DNA of 64,000 nucleotides from Granulicella aggregans (lineage in GTDB: Bacteria > Acidobacteriota > Terriglobia > Terriglobales > Acidobacteriaceae): assembly GCF_025685565.1 (NCBI RefSeq), contig NZ_JAGSYE010000004.1, positions 229,109 through 293,108 of the forward strand, in the 5' to 3' direction. Shown here piece by piece: positions 1 to 9,582 of the stretch. Numbering within the stretch: the stretch's first letter is position 1; every line of letters starts with the position of its first letter. Both the position numbers and the translations under genes were made by a program. The notes beneath the pieces were generated by a model that made no database searches, was not told the origin of the DNA, and saw only the letters and a program-made list of their open reading frames with translations.

Positions 1-1098
1 GTAAAGCTTGCTGCCGGGAACGTCTCCGAACACGGTGCGAAGTCCGTGAAGCCTTACCCACAAACGTATCGCCGGCGGCAGCGTATCGACCGTCCACTCC
101 GTCAGTTTGACTGGGGCAAACTCCCCCATGACGCTCGTGATGAGCAGCGTAAGCACCCCGAGCCCCAGCGATACCTTGGGGTTCCCTTCGGCCCGCGACC
201 GCAACTCGCTCCAGAAGATGTCGTCGTGCCACCGCGTCATCACGTGGCGATAAAACTCCAGCAGGTGCGCCGCGCGCGAGAACTCTCCGCAGATGTGTTT
301 GTACGCATGCATACCCTGCCCAAGGAACAAGTCGACTGGGGATAGCACCGGCATATCGATGCCATAAAAGTCCCGCTCTTTCGCCCGGCTCAACACCGAC
401 CCGGCTTCCTCCCCACGCGCTTGAAGATGAAGCTCGACTGTCCGGCCGGAGGTGTCCTTGTAGAAGTCCTCCATCGAGATGCCGATCTTCTCTTCTTTCT
501 TGAACTCCCAGCTCTTCCCGCTGACCGCGTACAAGCGATATCCTTGCCGCTCGAGCACAGCCCGAGCGGCTGCGATGGCTTTTTCCGTGATCAGAAAGTC
601 CAGGTCGAACTGATGACGCAGCTCCAAGCGTGGGACCGACTCCGGAGCGAGAGAGAACCCTTTCAGCACCGCGTACGGCACTGCGGCTGCCTGGAACTCT
701 TCCTGGATGGCGACTGACTCTAGGATCATGCCGCGGGTGCGCTCCGTGTTGTCGAGCATGTTCTGCTGCAGCCGGGCAAGCACGTGTTCCGGAAGAATGT
801 GAGTCAGTTGCGACCTGCGCATGTGGTCCAGAAAGTACAACGCCAACCCGCTTACGTCCAGCCAGTGTGAAAGGCTGCGCCACTCCCTCTTGCTGACCTC
901 GTAGAGCTCGAGGCACTCTGTCGGCAAAGGATCACGGAAGCTCAGCAATACCGCCCGGCGAAGTCTCTGCTTACGGCTCAGGACAGCCGTCCGCTCCTGG
1001 GCCGCACTTTGGCGAGGGGCGTCGCGCGGTGCGGATGAAGGCGAGGAACCTAGAGCCTCAGAAGCAGTTAGAGATCGTTCCTTGGCAAGCGTTGGCAA
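1..1098 (-). CDS. Nucleotidyltransferase family protein (NTP_transf_5-like), 3' end cut by window edge
   Basis: The reverse strand is open from about 1200 down to base 1 with no stop, so the C-terminus lies outside the window. The translation carries FDLDFLITEKA, a D-x-D metal-binding motif preceded by a helical region, as in the uncharacterised nucleotidyltransferase family PF14907. The later stretch FYGIDMPVLSPVDLFLGQG also fits that family. Substrate is unknown; relatives often sit in polysaccharide or peptide-modification loci. I chose TTG at 1098 because GAGGAG lies 8 nt upstream and no ATG occurs before the conserved region; the start is uncertain. No operon partner is visible on this side. 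Confidence 0.75.
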   Translation of the reverse strand, partial: MPTLAKERSLTASEALGSSPSSAPRDAPRQSAAQERTAVLSRKQRLRRAVLLSFRDPLPTECLELYEVSKREWRSLSHWLDVSGLALYFLDHMRRSQLTHILPEHVLARLQQNMLDNTERTRGMILESVAIQEEFQAAAVPYAVLKGFSLAPESVPRLELRHQFDLDFLITEKAIAAARAVLERQGYRLYAVSGKSWEFKKEEKIGISMEDFYKDTSGRTVELHLQARGEEAGSVLSRAKERDFYGIDMPVLSPVDLFLGQGMHAYKHICGEFSRAAHLLEFYRHVMTRWHDDIFWSELRSRAEGNPKVSLGLGVLTLLITSVMGEFAPVKLTEWTVDTLPPAIRLWVRLHGLRTVFGDVPGSKLY

Positions 1099-1764
1099 GA
1101 CTTCATCTCCTCGGGCATCTGGCGAAGCAATGCGATATGTCCCGCAAATTGCGGTATATCTGCGGTCTTGGATCGAGAGTAGCCGAGCGCCAGCCGGGTA
1201 TTGTCACGTCGTGGTCAGGAGATTGTCATCGTATTGTTGCGAAGCCCTGGATCGAACCTCGCGCATCTCATCACGGAGTCAGACCGCTCGACGTACCTGC
1301 CGCCCATACCCTCCTGACAGAAATGCCCTTCGGGAGTCTTGCTCGAAGTTTGTCGATCGGGCCACAGCTCCCACGACTCTAAACACAAAGCCAACCGCCC
1401 AATCTTTGGGGACGGGAAAGGAGGCGTTAAGCACAACAGCCCTTCAGTAGAAGGGCTGAATCGGTGGCCCTTCTCGATGGGTGCATCGGCAATTTTGCGC
1501 ACATTGACTCCCCGAGGAAGACGCGGACTGAAGTGCGTTTACCTGGATGATTCTGAGAGTTGCGCGGAACCGCGAACCGATGAATGCTTTAGCCTGGTAG
1601 CGACAGTCGCCGTTGAGAGATGTCCGGCTTCCTGCCAACAAACCACCGAACTGTAAGTAGAGCATCAGAAAGTGGAATGCCCGGCCTTTTCTGTACCAGT
1701 TAGGAACGATAAAACTGGCGGAGTGAAGGGTCTGAAAAATCTGTACCAAGTCGAAGGTTAGTTT
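1099..1764. other. Non-coding stretch with one perfect hairpin
   Basis: No convincing gene on either strand; the short ORFs have no recognisable content. At 1437-1458 there is a 9-bp perfect inverted repeat (CAGCCCTTC, loop AGTA, GAAGGGCTG) without a T-tract, so it is not a classical terminator. The word CTGTACCA occurs twice close to the IS3 relic (about 1690 and 1740) and may belong to its degraded end. Confidence 0.4.
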
Positions 1765-2170
1765 TCAGCTAGTTGTTTGAGTTGTAGCCAGATTGCGGCG
1801 GGCTGCGATCTGGCTGGCGAATTCGCCTGGCGCCCTGCCCGCGAGGGATGCGTGAGGACGACTGTCAATATATTCGCGTCTACAGGCTTCGATCAGGTGC
1901 TTTGCCTCCTTCAGATTCATGAACCAGTGGGTGTTCAGGCGCGGAAGGTCCCGTTGAAGCTTTCTACGAAGGCGTTGTCAGTCGGCTTGCCGGGCCTTGA
2001 GAAGTCGATCTTTGTCCCGTTTTGATAGGCCCACAGATCCATTGCATGACTGGTGAACTCGCTGCCTTTATCACAGAACAACACCTTGGAGACGCCACGT
2101 TCGAGTTTAAGCCTGTTCAGGGTGCGCACCACATCGTCGCCCTTCAAGCTCTGACCAACTTCGAATCGCC
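1765..2170 (-). pseudogene. IS3-family transposase (OrfB, integrase core) relic
   Basis: One frame reads DKGSEFTSHAMDLWAYQNG then GKPTDNAFVESFNGTFRA and meets a stop; another frame immediately continues LNTHWFMNLKEAKHLIEAC and EYIDSRPHASLAGRAPGEF to a TGA at 1765. Together these are the C-terminal half of the DDE rve domain of an IS3-type OrfB. Relatives read FRAECLNTHWF at the junction, so about 7 bp appear to be missing at roughly 1937-1945, which shifts the frame. The N-terminal half and OrfA are absent. It is a dead fragment beside the nucleotidyltransferase. Confidence 0.8.
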
Positions 2171-2290
2171 ACCGGCTAAAATTTCAAGAGGTCGAAAATA
2201 CCGAGGCTGATGATCTCCTCCGGGTTGATCCTTTTGTTCCAAACTGCCGATAGTGAGCGGTGATCTCCGCGACAACGGGAGGAGCAATTG

Positions 2291-5200
2291 ATGCCGTATC
2301 GGACGACTACGTGGCTCTTAAGAGCGACGACGCTGTTGCTGCTATGCGAATTGGCTCTGTGCGCCTTCTTTTGCAGCGCCCGGAGAGCTCTGGGCCAGGA
2401 GTATGTCTTCCGCGCCTATCGGCAGACATCCGGACTGGAAAACCTCGCGGTAAACTCCATCGCCACAGATCGCCAGGGCTTTCTCTGGACAGGTACCGAA
2501 AACGGTCTCTATCGCTTTCTGGGATCTAGCTTTCAGCGCTTCGGGGCCGCACAAGGGATAGCCGAACCCTACATTACGGAGGTATTTGCCGCCAGCGACG
2601 GGACGTTCTGGGCCGCAAGTAACGACAATCTTTATCGCTGGGGAGGTCAAGGTTTCTACCCCGCCGCTCTTCAACCAGTCAAAATGAGCCGCAGCTCCAG
2701 TCTGGCCTCTGAAGGCTCGGGGAGTCTCCTCGTTATCACTCACAATGAGCTTTACCGCCTCCGGTACAGCCCCGATGGTGACTCGCCCGCTCCGGGACGC
2801 ACGGAACGCTTCTTCTCCGCGGACCAATTGGCCGCGCATCCTTCTCTCGACCATCTTGGCGCGATCCTCGCTTTGCCCGACGGCACCCTGTGGATGGCTT
2901 GCGCGAAGATGCTCTGTTCGTGGAAGCCCAATGGCGTGGTAACGGAATGGGCGGAAGCGCAAGGTGTCCCGACGGAGCTGTACCGTTCCGTCTTTCAGGA
3001 CCGCCAGGGTACCGTGTGGGCCGTTTCTTTGAATAGCATCGTAGCGTTGCTTCCCGGGGCTTCGGATCGACCCCACCCTACATTCGTCGACCGCTCTCTC
3101 CCTAAAACAGCGGGAAATGGGACCTACTCGCGTCTGCCCATCGCCTGCGATCCCATGGGAAGGGTCGTCGTATCGATGGCAGGCGGCATAGCCCGGTGGG
3201 ACGGGTCCGGCTGGCAGACCGTTGGCAAATCGAACGGCCTTACCTCGACGCATCTCACCGCTCTTCTCTTCGACGAGCGCGGTAATCTCTGGATGGGTGC
3301 CATAGGAAATGGGCTCTATCATTGGGTTGGTTATGCCGATTGGCAGGGATGGATCGATAACCAGGGGCTGCCCTCCTCAAACATTTGGTCGATCGGCCCC
3401 TTCCAAGGAAACCGTGTATGGGTCGGCACGGAAAAGGGGCTTGCGATCCTCGACACCCGTAGTGGTCTCGTCACTGAGCCTGCCTTTGCCAAGAACTGGG
3501 CCTATGGCCAAGTCACGGGGATCATGGCCGCTCCCGACCGTCCTTCGGGAGCCAGCGCTCACGCTAAGCCGGGAGATGTAGCTCCCGATGAAGGTTTGAC
3601 CCGCGGCGCTCTGCTCATCACTACGCTTCCCGGTAAAGTGCTCAGGGTCGAAGGACATCCGTCCCGGGTTATAGTCCTCGCCGATCTTCAAGACTATATC
3701 TACCGGCTCCTCCGCGATCCCTCTGGCCGCACGTTCCTCATCGCAGACTCCGGCGTATTTGATGTTTCGTCGGTCTTCGACGAGGATTCCCGGTCGGGGC
3801 TTCAGAACTCTGTCGCCGGACCTGATTCGTGGGCTTCGCTTGGCTCCGGCCATTTACTTCAGTCTGGGCATCGGCCCCTATCGCCTCTCCCCCAGATCCC
3901 AGCCCTGCTTGGCCCTCGGGCGTCCACGACACAAGCTTGCCTTACCCCTGACGGGGTCGTCTGGTTCCTGGGAGAGAACGGACTGGTGCGGCTGGCGCGT
4001 AAAGGCGATCGGGACCTATGGTCTCGTCCATCGCTTTACGGCTTCCCCGACCCGTTGCCCAGACTCGCCGGTATGGCGTGCGCTAGCGACGGAAGCCTGT
4101 GGATCACTGCGGCAGGTGCCACCATTTGGCGCGCTGTCTATCGTCCCGACGGAGAGGCCGCAAAAGGAATAGGTTCCAGCATGGGCCGTCTTACGGCGAC
4201 CAAATTGGAACTACCCAAGGCTCTGCAGTCGGCAGCTGTAGTCGACATGCTCTCCGACTCTCGCGGATGGCTCTGGGTCGGCACGGATGATGGCGTGCTG
4301 GCTTGGAACGGCGTCTCATGGCACCGCTTCACACAGGAAGACGGCCTACTTTGGAACGACATCAACGATGGCAAGATGACTTCGGGGCCGGATGGCTCAA
4401 TCTGGTTAGCGACCAGCGGTGGTCTCTCTCGCATCCTGCATCCCGAGCGAATGTTAGAAATACCCCTTCCGAAGATCGCTATCATCGAAGCCCGTATTGG
4501 GGAGCGTCTGGTCCCTCTCTCTGGCGCGCTAAAGCTGCCTTGGTCCCGGCAGGACATGAGCTTCGAGTTTGCTGCTCCAGACACGATCAACCGTGCCGGT
4601 CTGCGCTTCCACTACCGGCTTGCTGGCTTGCACCCCAGCTGGATCGAGAGCCGTGACCAGACTGCGCACTTTGAGAATCTGCAGCCGGGAGAATATTCAT
4701 TTCAAGTCTTTGCGCTAGATAGCGTCAGCGGCGCGCACTCCGCTCCGATCGCCTTTGGCTTTCGAGTCATGCCGCCATGGTGGCGCACCTGGTGGTTCTA
4801 TACCCTCTGCGGAATCGCCTGTTGCCTTGTGATTGGCTTGATCTTTCGTCTGCGCACCAGAAACCTGTTCGCTCAGCAGCGCCGTCTCGAAGGCATGGTG
4901 CTCGAACGCACTTCGCAGCTTGAGGCGAGCCGCGAAGAGCTGCACCGTCAGGCCACCCACGATGGCCTCACCGGTCTGCTCAACCGCGTTGCAGTTCTCG
5001 AAGCCTTCGACCAGGAGCTGGCTCGTGCCCAACGCGATGGCACTCCGGTGACTGTCGTTCTCGCCGACATCGACCACTTCAAACAGATAAACGACACGTA
5101 CGGCCATCTCGCGGGAGACGAAGCCCTGCGAAGGTTCTCCGCGGCACTGGCGGCCGGCGTTCGCTCCTATGACCACGTCGGCCGCTACGGCGGAGAGGAG

Positions 5201-5485
5201 TTCTTGCTGATCCTCGTCGGCATCGGGCCAGGTGATATCGACTTAGGCGGCGTCCGCGAACGGTTAACTATGTTGCACAAGTCCATCAGCAGCTTGAGGG
5301 TGATCTACAACTCGGCCGAGTTTGCGATCAACTGCAGCCTGGGCGTCGTGCATCTGGAAGCCTTCCAGTGCGGTAGCGATCAGAAGCTCGCCCTCGCCGC
5401 CGCCGACGAGGCTCTCTATGAGGCAAAACGTGCAGGGCGCAACCGATTCGTTTTCGGCCATCTTGCAACCGAAGTGCTTCCCTAA
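2291..5485 (+). CDS. Membrane-bound sensor diguanylate cyclase: propeller + Y_Y_Y + GGDEF
   Basis: About 1064 aa. An N-terminal signal/anchor (residues 1-36) leads into repeated blades with WxGTxxGL-type motifs (for example LWTGTENGLYRF, VWVGTEKGLAILD, LWVGTDDGVLAW), the two-component regulator propeller. A Y_Y_Y-like fold precedes a TM helix near 838-858. A short linker then leads to GGDEF, starting at HDGLTGLLNR (about 890). The active loop is GGEEF near 966, and RSYD lies five residues before it: an intact RxxD inhibitory site. It should make c-di-GMP from two GTP in response to a periplasmic ligand and be product-inhibited. ATG at 2291 follows GGAGGAG by 6 nt. The next gene encodes an EAL phosphodiesterase. 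Confidence 0.93.
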   Translation: MPYRTTTWLLRATTLLLLCELALCAFFCSARRALGQEYVFRAYRQTSGLENLAVNSIATDRQGFLWTGTENGLYRFLGSSFQRFGAAQGIAEPYITEVFAASDGTFWAASNDNLYRWGGQGFYPAALQPVKMSRSSSLASEGSGSLLVITHNELYRLRYSPDGDSPAPGRTERFFSADQLAAHPSLDHLGAILALPDGTLWMACAKMLCSWKPNGVVTEWAEAQGVPTELYRSVFQDRQGTVWAVSLNSIVALLPGASDRPHPTFVDRSLPKTAGNGTYSRLPIACDPMGRVVVSMAGGIARWDGSGWQTVGKSNGLTSTHLTALLFDERGNLWMGAIGNGLYHWVGYADWQGWIDNQGLPSSNIWSIGPFQGNRVWVGTEKGLAILDTRSGLVTEPAFAKNWAYGQVTGIMAAPDRPSGASAHAKPGDVAPDEGLTRGALLITTLPGKVLRVEGHPSRVIVLADLQDYIYRLLRDPSGRTFLIADSGVFDVSSVFDEDSRSGLQNSVAGPDSWASLGSGHLLQSGHRPLSPLPQIPALLGPRASTTQACLTPDGVVWFLGENGLVRLARKGDRDLWSRPSLYGFPDPLPRLAGMACASDGSLWITAAGATIWRAVYRPDGEAAKGIGSSMGRLTATKLELPKALQSAAVVDMLSDSRGWLWVGTDDGVLAWNGVSWHRFTQEDGLLWNDINDGKMTSGPDGSIWLATSGGLSRILHPERMLEIPLPKIAIIEARIGERLVPLSGALKLPWSRQDMSFEFAAPDTINRAGLRFHYRLAGLHPSWIESRDQTAHFENLQPGEYSFQVFALDSVSGAHSAPIAFGFRVMPPWWRTWWFYTLCGIACCLVIGLIFRLRTRNLFAQQRRLEGMVLERTSQLEASREELHRQATHDGLTGLLNRVAVLEAFDQELARAQRDGTPVTVVLADIDHFKQINDTYGHLAGDEALRRFSAALAAGVRSYDHVGRYGGEEFLLILVGIGPGDIDLGGVRERLTMLHKSISSLRVIYNSAEFAINCSLGVVHLEAFQCGSDQKLALAAADEALYEAKRAGRNRFVFGHLATEVLP

Positions 5486-6049
5486 GAGATTCCGGGCCAT
5501 CCTCGTACCGAAAACCTCAGTCAGGACATCCTTCTGAGTGCCGTTAGCGACATTGAGGCTTCAAGGCTCTTCTGCAAGAGCGCGAAGCCGGAAATAGAGC
5601 CGACTTCGGCCATGCCAGACTCAGAGAACAACGCATCAGCTCGCCAAGGAAGCGCCCTCCCCCTGAAGAGACCTGGAATTCGATAGCTGTCGGCGGTTCT
5701 ATTCGATCAAAGGAAACTTACGCAGGGGAGAGTTTGTATTCTGCAGTGTCGGGACACAGACGTTGCGTCTGCCATCAGACATAACGCCGTACTAAAGCTG
5801 CTCGTCGACCAGTAGTCGTTTTGTTGCCGTCAAATCCACGTGTTAAGAGAGGAATTCACCTTGAACCGCTGATTGATCGAGCATATGATCTGCTGGTCTC
5901 GAGCGGGACGCGCTTTTGCTCCTCCGGTCTGGCACGCGAAGCGTCACATGTACATTCGACCCTCATTTGCCTCTGCACATCGCGGCCGCAGCTACTTATC
6001 ATCCCATCCCAAAGGACTTTCGGACTTTCCGCAGCCGAGAGACGAAACC
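5486..6049 (+). other. Gap between the two c-di-GMP genes
   Basis: About 560 bp without a credible gene. The downstream reading frame stays open back to 5873, but the extra 59 residues have no signal-like or conserved character. I see no clear riboswitch or T-tailed terminator. The separation suggests the two c-di-GMP genes have their own promoters. Confidence 0.35.
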
Positions 6050-7717
6050 ATGACCCAAAGCGATTTGCACGTTTCTCAAGCCAACCTGCAATCAGCAAAG
6101 CGGCTGATGACACGAAGAGTTCTGTTTCGCGTCGCCACTAGAACTGCCATTCTTCTGGGTGCCACGGCACTGGGCATGGTAACGGGCAGTCTTTTAGGGG
6201 TCAGGGTCGCCCTTAACTTCATGCAGCATTCGTTACGGAGCTATGCGGTAGATCGTTTGGGGGAGGTGGACGACTACTCCGCTGAAGCCCTGCGAGTCCT
6301 TGCAAAGATGAATGCTTCGAGCCTGCCGCGTTGCTCGGAGGCGGAGCTCGGCAGCTTTCGTAGATTGCTGATGAACGATACGCACTATCTCAAAGACATT
6401 GGCCGCATGAGCGGAGGTCGCCTTGAGTGCTCCGCCATGATCGACCGCTCCAGTTTGCCTGAGTACGAGTTTCAGCCTGCCTTCGATGGTTCCGACAACT
6501 CCAAGATCTACATCAATGTGGAGCCTCTTCGAGTTGGTCCGTGGACAGCAATTGTCATGCGCATCCAGGACTCGTACGTCGCGTTCGACCCTTATCCGCG
6601 TAAAGCGGGACCTCCGGGGAGAGTGTTTACGATCACGATGCGCACCGCCCCCGCCGGTCGATCGCCGTATCTAGGTGGGGACCGTTTTCCTGTGACCAAG
6701 GACTTGCTCAAGGAGAATGTCGATCGCCGTGACGCGAACAACCTCTACTCGACGCAGTGCTCGGATCACTATCCGCCCTGCGTAACGGCCTCTATGAATA
6801 TCCACACCGCGATCCTGGAACAAAGCCGTCAGGTGCGGGTCTGGGTGATTATTGGTGGGTTGTCTGGCCTTTGCCTGGGTCTCGTCTACATGCTCTTAAT
6901 CAAGCAAGAAAAGGGCATCGAACGACAACTTCGGCGCGCCATCAGGCAGAACCGTCTGCGCGTCGTCTACCAGCCATTGGTAGACCTCGTTTCCATGAAG
7001 GTGGTCGGAGCCGAGGCGCTGGTGCGCTGGACCGACGAGGATGGACTCGTTATCTCCCCACAGGTTTTTATACAAATTGCTGAGCAGCGTGGTTTTGTGA
7101 ACCTGATTACTGCATGGGTCGTCCGCCAAGTGATCGCTGATTTCGGTCCCTGCTTTCACCGAAACAAGGACTTCTTCATTAACGTAAATGTTGCTGCCTC
7201 TGACTTGTCCGATACGGCACTCTTGCCCATGCTGGAGGCTTCTCTCCGCGCCGCTGGAGCTTCGCCGCGCAACCTGGTCATCGAGATCACGGAAGGAGCA
7301 ACGGTCCGGCATCGCGTTGCCATGGAGGCGGTCGCACAGCTTAGAGGCCGCGGCTATCGCGTCTTCATTGACGACTTTGGGACCGGCTACTCGAGCCTCG
7401 CCTATCTCAAGGATCTTACGGTTGATGGCATCAAGATCGATAAAGCATTTACGCAGACGATCGGGACTGATTCGGTCACGGTCGGTATCCTGCCGCAGAT
7501 TTTGGCCATGGGAGAAGTGCTAAAACTGACTGTCGTCGCTGAGGGCATCGAGACTCAGGCACAGTGCGCCTACTATCGAGCAAGGGGACTTCCACTCCTT
7601 GCGCAGGGCTGGCTTTTCGGCCACGCGGTCACTCTGGAAGAGTTCCATGACCGGTGGTTGGTGAGCGAGAAGCCGCTTATCAATACCTGCTCGGTAGGAG
7701 AAACGACCGTTCGCTAG
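6050..7717 (+). CDS. CSS-motif c-di-GMP phosphodiesterase (EAL)
   Basis: About 555 aa from ATG 6050. A TM helix (about 22-48) and a second one (about 263-285) bracket a periplasmic domain. Its cysteines PRCSEAE (about 94) and LECSAM (about 125) match the CSS-motif domain of PdeC-type enzymes, where a disulphide state controls activity. The cytoplasmic EAL domain has all usual catalytic residues: GAEALVRW, NVNVAASDL, VIEITEG, DDFGTGYSS, DGIKIDK and VVAEGIE. It should hydrolyse c-di-GMP to pGpG, opposing the upstream cyclase. The longer in-frame start at 5873 was rejected as lacking signal-like or conserved sequence. Spacing and order suggest functional pairing, not necessarily one transcript. 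Confidence 0.92.
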   Translation: MTQSDLHVSQANLQSAKRLMTRRVLFRVATRTAILLGATALGMVTGSLLGVRVALNFMQHSLRSYAVDRLGEVDDYSAEALRVLAKMNASSLPRCSEAELGSFRRLLMNDTHYLKDIGRMSGGRLECSAMIDRSSLPEYEFQPAFDGSDNSKIYINVEPLRVGPWTAIVMRIQDSYVAFDPYPRKAGPPGRVFTITMRTAPAGRSPYLGGDRFPVTKDLLKENVDRRDANNLYSTQCSDHYPPCVTASMNIHTAILEQSRQVRVWVIIGGLSGLCLGLVYMLLIKQEKGIERQLRRAIRQNRLRVVYQPLVDLVSMKVVGAEALVRWTDEDGLVISPQVFIQIAEQRGFVNLITAWVVRQVIADFGPCFHRNKDFFINVNVAASDLSDTALLPMLEASLRAAGASPRNLVIEITEGATVRHRVAMEAVAQLRGRGYRVFIDDFGTGYSSLAYLKDLTVDGIKIDKAFTQTIGTDSVTVGILPQILAMGEVLKLTVVAEGIETQAQCAYYRARGLPLLAQGWLFGHAVTLEEFHDRWLVSEKPLINTCSVGETTVR

Positions 7718-7886
7718 TCCCCTCATGCAGGGGCGTCGCCGGGAGCACTCGAAGGTCGTCTTAAGAGCTTCCGAGGAAACCTCCAGGCCGATGCCTGCGC
7801 GGGATTTCATCGGCTCTCCGAAGGTTCGCTTCCGCAAGGGTGCTAAGGCACTTCTTGCAGGCAGGATTCAAAGCGCAGCAGACTCG

Positions 7887-8325
7887 TTATTGCAATATGC
7901 TTCCCACGCCCGTGCTGCTGTAGCGGATGTCGTTGTATGTGTAGCCGAGGATATTCAAGTCATATGTGATCGTAACGGTTACGTATACACCAGAGCCGAT
8001 GACATTGCCGTTGGGGTAACTTGAAGTGATGGACCCAAGTGTTCGCGGGAAAGCTGAAGACATAGGGCCTGACGATATTGTTGAGGTCTTGCTGGGTTGC
8101 AGCAGAGTAACTGGTGGCGCTATGAAGGGTGGAGTAGCGTAGGGCCGCGCGGCTGGCGAAGTTGGTATTCCCGATGCGGAAGATCATGAGACTGAATCCG
8201 AAGATCATGAGGAAGAGAACCGGCAGAATCAGAGCGGTCTCAATGAGCGAATTGCCGTCCTCTCGCCGTAGGCCGCGGTTCAGACGTCGGAAGCAACGAA
8301 GCGGATTAAGGACGACTTCCGTCAT
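7887..8325 (-). pseudogene. TadE-family pilus pseudopilin, frame-broken
   Basis: The N-terminal part (EDGNSLIETALILPVLFLMI, then hydrophobic residues) is the TadE signature: a Glu-containing segment leading into one TM helix. After FPANT the frame runs into unrelated sequence and stops at 7960. A neighbouring frame instead continues LGSITSSYPNGNVIGSG, YVTVTITYDLN and GYTYNDIRYSS to a TAA at 7887, a typical TadE tail. A one-base indel near 8035-8045 explains this. The ATG at 8325 overlaps by 1 nt (TGATG) the end of the restored upstream tadE, supporting an original coupled operon. TadE proteins are minor components of Flp/Tad pilus or secretion systems. Confidence 0.75.
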
Positions 8326-8791
8326 CAGTTCGTTCCCGTCCACGGAGTGGGTGCGATGGCTACTGATTTCACCGTATATGTAAGCGGCAGGCCTTTGATG
8401 GAGAAAAGGAGTGGAAGCTGGGCAGTGGCAGTGACTTGGATGTACTGATTAGGGATCCCGTACGAGCCACAGGAGGTATGGCTCGTACAGAGGATTTGAG
8501 AGCTACCTGAGGCGCAGAGGCAATATTGGGTAGCATTAATGCTATATCCGGGATGCCGCTTGCGGAGGAGGTTCCGACCGACTTGGTGTAGTTCAGATTG
8601 TTGGCCCATGGGAATGTGGTGGCGGCTTCCGCGGCGGAACGTGCGGAATCTGCGACAAGAAGATCTTGATGCAATATGACTCCGAAATCGACGACGGCAA
8701 TGAGCATCAGGATCATGACGGGAAGGATGAGCGCGACCTCAATGAGGGAACTGCCTTCGTTTCTACGAACAAATTTAGGCGTGAATGTCAT
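8325..8791 (-). pseudogene. TadE-family pilus pseudopilin, frame-broken
   Basis: MTFTPKFVRRNEGSSLIEVA followed by LILPVMILMLIAVVDFG is a TadE N-terminus with one TM segment. The tail in this frame turns into low-quality sequence ending at 8369. The adjacent frame supplies INATQYCLCASGSSQILC, YIQVTATAQLPLLFS and LTYTVKSVAIAP to a stop at 8325, a proper TadE C-terminus. The switch point lies within about 8535-8565 and needs one base gained or lost. The start overlaps the stop of the upstream open frame (ATGA at 8788-8791), and the restored stop overlaps the next tadE start. Either recent decay or assembly error is possible. Confidence 0.75.
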
Positions 8792-9006
8792 TGGACGAGG
8801 CTCGGAAAGAGGCGGAGCGGGTTGCCCGCAGGCAGAGGTGCGTAGTTGTTGGCCGGCGTGACCCCGGCGTCATAGTTGTACATGTTTGCCACCACCATAT
8901 TGAGGTAATTCGGAACTCTGGAATGCAGTGTTCGCTGCCTAATCGAAAACCACGTCGCCAGAAGAACCGCGGCCGTCGAGAAATTTGCACCAGAGCCATC
9001 GTGAGA
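8788..9006 (-). pseudogene. C-terminal remnant of a third gene of the Tad cluster
   Basis: An open frame without any early start codon ends NYLNMVVANMYNYDAG then TPANNYAPLPAGNPLRLFP, stopping inside the ATGA that starts the next gene. The four-base overlap argues that this frame was once translated and coupled to the tadE gene. Bases upstream are closed by a stop at 9007-9009, so the N-terminal part has been lost or shifted. A TadG-like third member would fit the context, but I do not recognise the sequence, so its identity is inferred from position only. Confidence 0.35.
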
Positions 9007-9042
9007 TCACGGACGACAGTGCGGTGCGATGACGGCAGAGCT

Positions 9043-9579
9043 CTATAAGCGCTTGATGGTTGACGGTGGTGCGGGAGTGGAGCGATCGCTCAGCAGCCAG
9101 TCGATGTAGGTGGTGACGTCGGTCTCGCGGGCTTCTCCCATGATGCGACCAATGGGCGTGCCATCCTTGTCAAGGATGATGGTTGACGGCAGGGCGTTGC
9201 CCAAAGCCAGACGGTCGAGTGTGCCGATGTCGGCACCGGTCCAGACCTCAAGCGAAAGGTTCTGCTCCTGAATGTAAGGACTAATCTTTGAGCGGGTTTT
9301 GGAATCGTCGGCGGAGATGGCGATGAAGCGGATGCCTTTGTTGGCGTAGCGCTGCTTGAGTGTGGAGAGGCGTGGGAGCTCCTCTTTGCAGGGACCGCAC
9401 CATGTGGCCCAGAAGCTGACGACGGTGATGGAGCCGCGAAGGTCGGAGAGCTTCTGGATGTGACCCGTCAGGTCCTGAAACTTAAGGTCGGGAACCGGCT
9501 TCGCCCCTGCGGTAAGGGCAAAGCCGGCGATAGCGATGGTGATCGCGAGAGTGAGAAGTTTCTTCATGGATGAGTGCAT
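9043..9579 (-). CDS. Exported TlpA/ResA-like thioredoxin-fold protein
   Basis: About 178 aa. A signal peptide (MKKLLTLAITIAIAGFALT from the second Met) precedes a thioredoxin fold with FWATWCGPCKEELP (the redox WCGPC motif), FIAISADDSK and the cis-Pro region ALPSTIILDKDG. Such proteins reduce disulphides outside the cytoplasm, for example in cytochrome c maturation or protein repair. The stop of the upstream outer-membrane barrel lies 3 nt before the first Met (9579); the alternative start at 9567 gives a cleaner signal peptide. The two genes almost certainly form one transcript. The actual client protein is unknown. Confidence 0.88.
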   Translation of the reverse strand: MHSSMKKLLTLAITIAIAGFALTAGAKPVPDLKFQDLTGHIQKLSDLRGSITVVSFWATWCGPCKEELPRLSTLKQRYANKGIRFIAISADDSKTRSKISPYIQEQNLSLEVWTGADIGTLDRLALGNALPSTIILDKDGTPIGRIMGEARETDVTTYIDWLLSDRSTPAPPSTIKRL

Positions 9580-9582
9580 GAG

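Noticed and set aside
5873..6049. N-terminal extension of the EAL protein
   Set aside because: The added 59 residues have no conservation-like features and no ribosome site; the Met at 6050 directly precedes the membrane anchor region.
7725..8024. Forward ORF of 99 codons after the EAL gene
   Set aside because: No motif, and its second half is antisense to the conserved C-terminus of the broken tadE gene.
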